From positions 1 through 8,954 of the forward strand of contig JACVCA010000038.1 in assembly GCA_016742295.1 (NCBI GenBank): a stretch of 8,954 bases of DNA, in the 5' to 3' direction. The notes below the pieces were generated by a model. That model searched no databases and was not told where the DNA came from. It worked only from the letters and a program-made list of their open reading frames with translations. Each line of letters starts with the position of its first letter. Within the stretch, counting starts at the first letter, position 1. Origin of the DNA: Alphaproteobacteria bacterium (GTDB lineage: Bacteria > Pseudomonadota > Alphaproteobacteria > JAGOMX01). This document shows positions 1-5,565 of this stretch, one piece after another. A program made the translations under genes and the position numbers.

Positions 1-2
1 AG

Positions 3-302
3 GCTAGGGTTATGGCTCAAGAGGCTATAGTTGATCATATTGAGCTTTTAAAAGAAATGGGAAAGCCTCTTTCTGAACCGACTAGTCTTGAAGAAATTAT
101 GGAAGATCATAAAAATACAGAAGCAGTAGCTTTTTTGGTTACTGTACCTTCGGAAAAAGCCGTAAGAGTCAATATCACACTTCCTGAAGATGTTTTAACA
201 ATTATAGATAAAAGGGCAAGAGATCATCATATGACAAGATCTTCTTTCCTAGCAGCAGCTGCTTTAAAATATGAGAAGAATAATGTCTTTCCTAATCATT
301 AG
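3..302 (+). CDS. hicB: HicB-family antitoxin, C-terminal part (5' end outside window)
   Basis: Antitoxin of a HicAB-type toxin-antitoxin pair. HicB neutralises the HicA mRNA-cleaving toxin and represses its own operon through a C-terminal DNA-binding region. The frame is open back to the window edge (A-R-V before the first ATG at 12). The residues around that ATG match the helix that normally sits in the middle of HicB, so the ATG at 12 is probably internal and the true start lies upstream. Visible family features are the 'GKPLSEPTSLEEI' stretch and the C-terminal 'KAVRVNITLPEDVLTIID' followed by 'ARDHHMTRSSFLAAAAL', the ribbon-helix-helix type tail typical of HicB. It ends at TAG 300-302. 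HicA is not visible and, if present, lies upstream; nothing like it follows. HicB without its N-terminal partner domain cannot be checked here. Family call fairly secure. Confidence 0.82.
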   Translation, partial: ARVMAQEAIVDHIELLKEMGKPLSEPTSLEEIMEDHKNTEAVAFLVTVPSEKAVRVNITLPEDVLTIIDKRARDHHMTRSSFLAAAALKYEKNNVFPNH

Positions 303-367
303 ATATTATAATTGGGGATTTTATTAAGTTCTCTTTCAATAAAATTATCATAATGTTAATTATACAG

Positions 368-386
368 CTCTTGTTGACATGTAGGC
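368..386 (+). repeat. Left arm of an imperfect inverted repeat flanking the 167-residue gene
   Basis: CTCTTGTTGACATGTAGGC is found here and again in inverted orientation at 971-990, with a single inserted base. The two arms are about 585 bp apart and enclose the gene at 430-933. This arm contains TTGACA (374-379), but there is no good -10 at the right distance (397-402 reads AACTAA), so it does not look like a working promoter. No target-site duplication is evident outside the arms. Possibly a degenerate element end or a duplicated promoter piece. Confidence 0.6.
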
Positions 387-429
387 AATATTAATGAACT
401 AAGTTCCTCACCCCTCATCTTGAATAATT

Positions 430-933
430 TTATTCAAAAAGAACGATTGTAGTCTTAGAATAAGATGATACAGGAACAAGCTTATTAAGATCCACCCATA
501 CAGCATGAATGCTTGGACTAAATATGCCACTTCGTCCAATGAGTGTTAAGTACCTATCTTGAGGTTGGTAGTCTTTGGTAATCCTGTTTTGTCCAAATAG
601 AATTTGAATATTACTGACACTATTGGCTTTTATAAAATCGTTATAGGCTTCACTATTAAACACTAAAACTCCTGGAAGACCCCCTTTTTTAGCAGGCACA
701 ATTTTAAGAGAACCTGCAGGAAGCCAAGATGATAACTGAGTCTCTTTAGGAAGCTTTACTTCCCCAATATCTTTGGGCCAAGAAAAATTCCTATTAGGTT
801 GGTTTTGATCTTCGTTAAGCTCCAAATAGCTTTGAGATAAAGAATTGTTTTGAGCTTGGATTGCATTAGAAGAATACAAAGACATTAAACATACAAAAGC
901 AACTATGGAAGATCGTATAAACATTTCAAGCAT
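430..933 (-). CDS. Small secreted protein of unknown function (167 aa)
   Basis: I do not recognise the family. The N terminus is a clear Sec signal peptide: a hydrophobic stretch at residues 5-22 and a likely cleavage site after A-I-Q-A at residue 27. The mature chain of about 140 residues begins with a polar, Asn/Gln-rich segment. It then has alternating hydrophobic/polar stretches (for example 'GVLVFNSEAYNDFI', 'YLTLIGRSGIFSPSIHAVWV') suggesting a small beta-rich domain with no further membrane segment, so it is probably periplasmic or exported. The start is uncertain: ATG at 933 gives MLEMF and ATG at 924 gives MFIRSS, a more typical signal peptide. Neither has a convincing Shine-Dalgarno sequence. 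An excellent promoter lies immediately upstream (956-984), so it is a single-gene transcript with a leader of roughly 15 nt to the first ATG. Existence as a gene is well supported; function unknown. Confidence 0.78.
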   Translation of the reverse strand: MLEMFIRSSIVAFVCLMSLYSSNAIQAQNNSLSQSYLELNEDQNQPNRNFSWPKDIGEVKLPKETQLSSWLPAGSLKIVPAKKGGLPGVLVFNSEAYNDFIKANSVSNIQILFGQNRITKDYQPQDRYLTLIGRSGIFSPSIHAVWVDLNKLVPVSSYSKTTIVLFE

Positions 934-955
934 CGCTTTAAAGTAACTTAACTCT

Positions 956-984
956 ACTATAAAAGTAGTAGCCTACAGTGTCAA
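956..984 (-). promoter_or_regulatory. Sigma-70 promoter of the 167-residue secreted protein gene
   Basis: Read on the minus strand: TTGACA (979-984), a spacer of exactly 17 bp (962-978), then TATAGT (956-961). The -35 box is a perfect match and the -10 has five of six consensus bases. Transcription would start near 949, only about 15 nt before the ATG at 933, giving a short leader with no obvious Shine-Dalgarno. The -35 and half of the spacer lie inside the right inverted-repeat arm. Confidence 0.8.
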
Positions 985-990
985 CAAGAG
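971..990 (-). repeat. Right arm of the imperfect inverted repeat
   Basis: GCCTACAGTGTCAACAAGAG on the + strand is the reverse complement of the arm at 368-386 apart from one extra base. It supplies the -35 box of the promoter for the gene at 430-933, so the repeat and the promoter are physically merged. Confidence 0.6.
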
Positions 991-1331
991 AGAAACTCAC
1001 CTTATAAATTGGATAAGTGACTCCGGATAAATTTAAGTAAATAATTTTAGTATAGAAACCGTGGCAGGAAAAATTAGCCCTATCCTCTATTGTAATGTTC
1101 CTTTAAATTACACCCCACTTTTTTATGTTCCCAGTGGTTTGAGTTCAATTACGCATCAAAACTTTAAACCAGGATTTATACAAATCGTTTGTCAAATGAT
1201 ACCCAAAAATGAAACAAGAAAATGAGCTAACACCTTTAGCTGCTTGATGACCACCCACTTTTAAAAGCCATTTTTGTCCGAAAATTCATCGGTTTTCTTT
1301 AAAGAATTTAGATTTAGAAGTTTTTCCGGCG
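991..1331. other. Intergenic region, no supported gene
   Basis: No convincing gene, RNA or terminator. On the minus strand there are unusually long stop-free stretches without good starts: one read from about 1291 down to 1149 ('LLKVGGHQAAKGVSSFSCF'...) and another from roughly 1100 down past 950. The + strand has a ~55-codon stop-free run from about 1060 ending in TGA near 1225. On the minus strand two similar short segments, AAAAAAGTGGGGTG and TTTTAAAAGTGGGTGG, sit about 140 bp apart. These could be the decayed remains of an insertion sequence or gene, but I cannot name one. Confidence 0.4.
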
Positions 1332-3467
1332 TTAAACCTCATGGTCTTCCTCCTTTTCTTTACCCTTGTCGGGCCTACTTACTGCAAAAGTTTTTAGTTC
1401 AGTACTTTCTTGAATCTCCTTTGCAAGACAAGAATTGGCCGGATCCCTTATAGCTTTCATGTTTTTGATGAGAGCCCGCATAATTACATTATAATACTTA
1501 CCAGTATAATAATTGTCATTGCCATGTAGTTCGATCAAATTACTGTTACATCCCTCTTTTGTATGTAAAACCTTAACTGTGATTAAATTCTCCCAGTCAT
1601 TGATACGTGTTCCAGCTAGAGAAAGGCTTTGGAGAGGGGGATTTTTCTTCAAAAATAACATTATATGGTTAATTGAATTAATAGGATTGCCACTCAAATC
1701 TAATTTGACAAGCTGATGAAACGGTAACATCTCATAATGTAGGAAAAATCCAGTTTCAATACTGCATTTTGTTATTCTAATCTCTTTAAGTTCTTTGTTT
1801 TTCGCTAATAAATCTCGTATCCACAGTTCATTCATACCATCAGTCTTTCCAATATCAGGATAATCAACGATATTCAGGTGTGTTATTTTCTTTCTTCCAA
1901 GATGGCAAAAAAGATAATCAAAATCGGCTTTTTCTGTAATTTTAATTTGTCCTTGGGAAGGAATTATACCCACCACCCCTCCGTTTTGACACGCTTCACC
2001 TAAAATTTTAGCTACAGTAATAGCAATTGGAACTCTTACCCATTCTCCCATGGGAGCCAAGTATTTTAAGTTCCAGGGTCTTGGTCCTTTTTCCTCTTCT
2101 AATAACTTTTCTTCCTTTTGTTGCAGGAAACTTTCTAAGTTTTGCTTCTCTGAAATATCTATAAGCCTTAGAAGAATAAAATTTTCAAGATCATAGCTTT
2201 CTGGTTGATCATCATCGCTTATACAAATAACGGCTTTTATCTTTATATTTTTTGGCGCTACATCAATCATGCCTGGAAAAGAAATTTCACTCTCAGAGAG
2301 AATATTCTTCGCACTCGTATTACGAATAGAAACCCTCCCTTCAGCTTGTAGCTGAGGTACAAAAGTAGGAAAAGAGCAATTAAATTCCTGTTCATTGAAG
2401 GCTATAGAGTAAAATAAACCCAAAAAGGCGGGGTTCCCTAATTCTAATTTGGACCTGAATTCTTCCTTTCTTAATTTATCTAACTGCGTTTCCTTATGAT
2501 TCTTTCCCTGTTCATAAAACACTTTATTACCAACCGCATACTTTAAAGCATGTTTAGGAGCAGTTGAACATGAGATAAAAGGATTGCGTCTGAGAAAGGA
2601 TAATATTGTACTATCTTCCTCTTTATTATGATTAGATTGGCACTTTTCATACTCTTCTTGGCAATTAAGAAAATAATGCAGATATTTGCTAAAAACCTCT
2701 TCAGGCGTATAGTACTCTTGTGGAGTATATTTTACATAAGCGTTCAAAAGCGCGTGAAATTTTCTATGGTCATTGCTATAGACTTCATGGAAGAAATCAT
2801 AGCTGCTTTTATATTTTTTTCCCTCTCTTTCTACTCTTACTTCTTTAGTGTCTTTTTTAAATTGATCTAATTTTTCTCTGATTAATTTCCCTCTTTTATT
2901 TAACTCCTCTTGCTTCTTCTTACAAGTTTCTAACTCCTTCTCCATATCACCAGAAGTCTCTATACAAAAATTTACTCCCTCTGCACTACATGCAGCCGAA
3001 GAATATAGAGGAAATTTACGGAAAAACTCAAGTACAATTGATATTTCCTTCCTGGGAATTGGATGATCGAAGAATAAATGGTATCCGCGAAAAACAACAA
3101 TTTCATCTGGTGGGCAAGACAAATTATCCCAAAAGTCATCCAGATCATTTGAACCTAAATCTTCCTTTTCATTAGAAGTATCTGAGGTAAGGCATTGATT
3201 ATTTTTAATAAATTCTCCTTCTACTTCTCCTTCACTAGTTTGCAGTTCTCTTTTAGTTACAGATTCACCATGGAAGTATTCACTCTCTTCTTCTTCACTA
3301 TCTGAGTGAAGTATGTTGTCTCTTATGTCACTTGTAATAACTAAGCTAGAAAGTTGTTGTGAGAGCTTTCCTAGTTCTTGATCATCATTAGATGCCCATA
3401 GTCCCTCTAAACTCGCAAGAATAATTACAATATTTAAAGATATCCTCTTAAAAGATTTCATAAGCAT
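1332..3467 (-). CDS. Secreted ADP-ribosyltransferase-like / leucine-rich-repeat protein (711 aa), candidate effector
   Basis: Signal peptide at residues 1-25 (cleavage after L-W-A), then an acidic Ser/Glu-rich linker (~30-120). An R-S-E mono-ADP-ribosyltransferase pattern follows: R127 in 'VVFRGYH', an STS-like 'FISCST' (299-302) followed by 'PKHALKYAVG', a beta strand 'LGLFYSIAF' (349-357), and E392-x-E394 in 'ILSESEISFPG' followed by strand 'IKIKAVICI'. In that family R and S bind NAD, and ExE is the catalytic pair in arginine-specific enzymes. A charged coiled coil (~174-216) and helices separate R from S by ~170 residues, far more than usual, so the enzyme call is tentative. The C terminus holds LRRs (~525-625: 'ITHLNIVDYPDI', 'LKEIRITKCSI', 'LVKLDLSGNPI', 'LQSLSLAGTRI'), a protein-binding module. 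The ATG at 3467 has AAGGGA about 10 nt upstream; the ATG at 3461 is an alternative. No clear promoter. Gene certain, signal peptide and LRR likely, ART inferred. Confidence 0.72.
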   Translation of the reverse strand: MLMKSFKRISLNIVIILASLEGLWASNDDQELGKLSQQLSSLVITSDIRDNILHSDSEEEESEYFHGESVTKRELQTSEGEVEGEFIKNNQCLTSDTSNEKEDLGSNDLDDFWDNLSCPPDEIVVFRGYHLFFDHPIPRKEISIVLEFFRKFPLYSSAACSAEGVNFCIETSGDMEKELETCKKKQEELNKRGKLIREKLDQFKKDTKEVRVEREGKKYKSSYDFFHEVYSNDHRKFHALLNAYVKYTPQEYYTPEEVFSKYLHYFLNCQEEYEKCQSNHNKEEDSTILSFLRRNPFISCSTAPKHALKYAVGNKVFYEQGKNHKETQLDKLRKEEFRSKLELGNPAFLGLFYSIAFNEQEFNCSFPTFVPQLQAEGRVSIRNTSAKNILSESEISFPGMIDVAPKNIKIKAVICISDDDQPESYDLENFILLRLIDISEKQNLESFLQQKEEKLLEEEKGPRPWNLKYLAPMGEWVRVPIAITVAKILGEACQNGGVVGIIPSQGQIKITEKADFDYLFCHLGRKKITHLNIVDYPDIGKTDGMNELWIRDLLAKNKELKEIRITKCSIETGFFLHYEMLPFHQLVKLDLSGNPINSINHIMLFLKKNPPLQSLSLAGTRINDWENLITVKVLHTKEGCNSNLIELHGNDNYYTGKYYNVIMRALIKNMKAIRDPANSCLAKEIQESTELKTFAVSRPDKGKEKEEDHEV

Positions 3468-4024
3468 TTGCTGTTTTTCCCTTACAGTTTATATTTTAAA
3501 GTGAAATGGTAATATGGCTTACAGGCATAGTAAGATTTTTGTGAAAAGCTAAAAATACTTCTTCGAGCTAGACTTATAAATTAAAATTATTGCTCTATCT
3601 TCAACTATAATCAATATAAGTTGTTTGAAGTGATCTTTCCACCATTTTTTAGACGGTTTGAACTGAGATGGATTGATTTATATAATAGTTAAGGTCTTTG
3701 TGATTTGGAGACTGATAGTGTAGGGTAGAATGTCTCCTTTTTGAGTTATAATGCTCTTTTATGGGTACAAATGCATAAGCGGCAGTAAAATTTAATAAGA
3801 TTAATTTTGTTGAGTCAAAATTTCCCTATGATCAGATGAATAAAATATTTTCAACAGCTTATCAAAAACTAGAAGTTAAAGGTGTTTAAATAAAAAGCTA
3901 ATATCATGATATAAAATGTAAATTTTTTTTGTGTCTAATCAGTTAGCTAAAATTCTAATAAACTTTACTCCTGCTTATGCAGGTGTATCCAAATTTTGAC
4001 TTTATCAAAAGTAAAAAGAAAACT
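3468..4024. other. Intergenic region with decayed sequence
   Basis: No intact gene. On the + strand 3782-3889 is a 35-codon stop-free stretch ending in TAA ('FPYDQMNKIFSTAYQKLEVK') that reads like a protein C terminus but has no upstream start; it may be a gene remnant. A hairpin with an 8-bp stem and one mismatch (3967-3974 with 3979-3986, core CCTGC-TTAT-GCAGG) lies about 40 bp upstream of the IS110-type transposase start. IS110 elements carry a non-coding 5' region that encodes a bridge RNA, so this stretch may be the relic of that region; this is an inference from position only. Another small hairpin, CTTAC-N7-GTAAG, sits near 3519-3535. No convincing promoter for the 711-residue gene was found. 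Confidence 0.35.
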
Positions 4025-4087
4025 ATGAGCAAGAAAATATTTGGAATTGACATCTCAAAGAAAATTTTATTGGATCCGTTTACATAA
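4025..4087 (+). pseudogene. IS110-family transposase, N-terminal remnant
   Basis: ATG at 4025 opens a frame reading M-S-K-K-I-F-G-I-D-I-S-K-K, the characteristic start of IS110/IS1111 transposases, in which the D of 'GIDxSK' is the first acidic residue of the DEDD (RuvC-like) catalytic site. After 'SKK' (about 4063) the reading departs from the family (I-L-L-D-P-F-T, then TAA 4085-4087) as it enters the inverted repeat of the element at 4077-4346. The rest of the gene, normally over 300 codons, is not found on the far side of that element, so the remainder has been deleted as well as interrupted. Confidence 0.6.
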
Positions 4088-4108
4088 AATATTGTAAGGT
4101 ACCACAGG
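4077..4108 (+). repeat. Left terminal inverted repeat of the 270-bp element
   Basis: Begins CGTTTACATAAAA, then TATT, then GTAAGGTACCAC and AGG. Pairs with 4315-4346; the differences are three of the four central bases and one base near the inner end. Confidence 0.75.
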
Positions 4109-4314
4109 AATTTTTAGAATCATTGACTGGCTTTACTTTACAGTGATTTTTGCCCTCGTTTTTTTGAGAGATTTAAGCCGCTATTTTCCCGGGTAAAATT
4201 CTGACAGAAGCTTTAAGCTTTTCTAAGGAAGAACGAGCAGCTATTACAATCAACTTTAACACAAACTGACACACTATTATGCGTAACAGACATATCCTCA
4301 ACCACTAACATATT

Positions 4315-4346
4315 CCCGTGGTACCTTACGTTCTTTTATGTAAACG
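4315..4346 (-). repeat. Right terminal inverted repeat of the 270-bp element
   Basis: Read on the minus strand it begins CGTTTACATAAAA, then GAAC, then GTAAGGTACCAC and GGG, matching 28 of 32 bases of the left repeat. A further outward stretch to GGGG (ending at 4360) completes a Tn3-like terminus on this side only. Confidence 0.75.
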
Positions 4347-4380
4347 AAGCCGAAGACCCCGTATATCATACGAAGGAAAG

Positions 4381-5565
4381 TCAACTTGGGCGCTCACTCT
4401 CATTTTTGATATAATTATAATAGTCCAAATATTGGGGAGGAATATTTCCCATAGATTGCCAAATTTGCAAGGATTCATTAATTTTCCCGGCTAATGATAA
4501 AGAGAGAGCATAATGAATTTTATCGTTAAGACTTTGAGTTTCGTCATAAATCTCTTTCATCAGTAAAACTGCTAATTCATAACTTTTAGCTTCTATGCAA
4601 GCTCGTTTGAAGGAGCGCTTATCATATAGTTCTCTACTTATAGAAGAAATTTTTTTCCATTCGATCAAAGCTTTTTTATGTTTACCAGCTCGTGAAAGAG
4701 CTTGAGCATATTCTCGGCTATATTCAATTGTATTAAAAGTTTCAGTTATTTTTTTCCATTCATCTGCAGAGGCAAAGAAGCATCCTGCATTTCCTAAAGC
4801 TCGTGCATATAATTCCCAGTCTTTTATATGCCAATCATTTCTACAAGTAAATTCCCATGACCTAGCAATAAGACGCCATATATTGTTGAATTCTTGGTTC
4901 TCTTCTTTACTATCCTTTAAAAATTGGGCAAGATATTGAGCAAGCTTATACAAATCTTCCATTTCATAAGAAAATTGGAGGATTCTGCATAAGTTCTTGT
5001 TTTTTAATTGTAGAGTATTATTAATGTCTTTCGCACTTTCAATAACTGATGTAAGCGCTCGATGATTTGGCATACTTTTTAACCCTAAACGATATTCAAT
5101 AAAAGAAGAAATTTTAAGGAATTTGCATATTGATAATATATATATTGCATAACGATCAATAAATTCAGGCTCAACCTTTTTATCTAATAATTTGATTGTT
5201 CTATATTTTGAAAAAATTAGATAAGAAAAATCACTATTGACCCTATTTTCAATGGAAAAATGTTTTAAATAATTTATTGCTGAAGTATTATGTTTGCAGC
5301 TTTTAGTTTTAGTAGAGTTATCTGATTGATTACATTCTTCCGTACATTTTTGAAGAAAATCGAGATTATAAAATTTATAGGTGGGAAACCACAAACTTTC
5401 TTTATCATTTTCGATTTTAAGGCTGATTATTTTAATTAGACACGCACAAGATTTTACTTGCTGAGAAGTTACTTCTTCAATAGAAGGCCCCTCACAAGCA
5501 ATAGCCTCTAAGGAAACTAAAAAGGAGAAGAAAAAAATTTTAATCAAAATTGAGAGCCTTATCAT
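4381..5565 (-). CDS. Secreted cysteine-rich TPR-like protein (394 aa)
   Basis: Not a named family. Signal peptide at residues 1-23 ('FFFSFLVSLEAIA') with cleavage after A23. The next residue is Cys24 (A-I-A-C), so lipoprotein processing is possible, although the -3 position is not the usual Leu. Six cysteines occur in residues 24-90 (24, 40, 42, 74, 78, 90), in line with a disulfide-stabilised extracytoplasmic domain. From about 250 the chain shows helix-pair repeats of TPR/Sel1 character: 'YARALGNAGCFFASADEWKK', 'YAQALSRAGKHKKALIEWKK', 'ACIEAKSYELAVLLMKEI', 'YALSLSLAGKINESLQIW'. These are protein-interaction modules. The start codon directly follows the TAG of the 744-residue gene and is served by a perfect AAGGAGG inside that gene, so the two are expressed together. 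No terminator is visible; the inverted-repeat element begins 34 bp past the stop. Confidence 0.75.
   Translation of the reverse strand: MIRLSILIKIFFFSFLVSLEAIACEGPSIEEVTSQQVKSCACLIKIISLKIENDKESLWFPTYKFYNLDFLQKCTEECNQSDNSTKTKSCKHNTSAINYLKHFSIENRVNSDFSYLIFSKYRTIKLLDKKVEPEFIDRYAIYILSICKFLKISSFIEYRLGLKSMPNHRALTSVIESAKDINNTLQLKNKNLCRILQFSYEMEDLYKLAQYLAQFLKDSKEENQEFNNIWRLIARSWEFTCRNDWHIKDWELYARALGNAGCFFASADEWKKITETFNTIEYSREYAQALSRAGKHKKALIEWKKISSISRELYDKRSFKRACIEAKSYELAVLLMKEIYDETQSLNDKIHYALSLSLAGKINESLQIWQSMGNIPPQYLDYYNYIKNESERPS

Larger units (their letters stand above)
4077..4346. mobile_element. ~270-bp non-autonomous (MITE-like) element with long terminal inverted repeats
   Basis: The segment is bounded by inverted repeats of 32 bp (28 identical) and has no intact transposase. 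It breaks an IS110-type gene on its left and ends 34 bp before the stop codon of the 394-residue gene on its right. The right side may extend to 4360: read inward on the minus strand it begins GGGGTCTTCGG and reaches ACGTAAG after 36 bp, resembling the GGGG...TAAG termini of Tn3-family transposons, whose miniature derivatives are known as TIMEs. The matching outer half on the left (from ~4063) is degraded, so this is only a suggestion. No target duplication seen. The inside holds a 28-codon frame ('ILTEALSFSKEERAAI', ~4185-4270) resembling the 'ALxLxxEER' core of small addiction-module antitoxins, without a start. Confidence 0.65.

Noticed and set aside
374..402. Promoter reading rightward from the left inverted-repeat arm
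   Set aside because: TTGACA is present, but the hexamer 17 bp downstream is AACTAA, and no gene follows on the + strand.
420..437. Perfect inverted repeat TTGAATAA-TT-TTATTCAA as a terminator for the 167-residue gene
   Set aside because: The stem is almost all A/T, it overlaps the stop codon, and the minus-strand sequence that follows (GATGAGG) is not a T tract.
1060..1330. IS21-type remnant suggested by repeated GTGGG-containing segments
   Set aside because: Only two short similar segments and no recognisable transposase or helper peptide in any frame.
1513..1716. 67-codon open frame on the + strand
   Set aside because: Lies entirely antisense to the LRR region of the 711-residue gene, with no ribosome binding site or recognisable protein; a shadow frame.
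2628..2870. 80-codon + strand frame that looks like a hydrophobic membrane protein
   Set aside because: It is antisense to the Lys/Glu-rich coiled-coil region; Lys and Glu codons read backwards give Phe/Leu-rich peptides, so the hydrophobicity is an artefact.
2990..3175. 61-codon + strand frame
   Set aside because: Antisense to the 711-residue gene around the R127 motif; no family resemblance or ribosome binding site.
3782..3889. 35-codon C-terminal-like + strand fragment
   Set aside because: No start, no recognised family, and short enough to be chance; described only within the intergenic entry.
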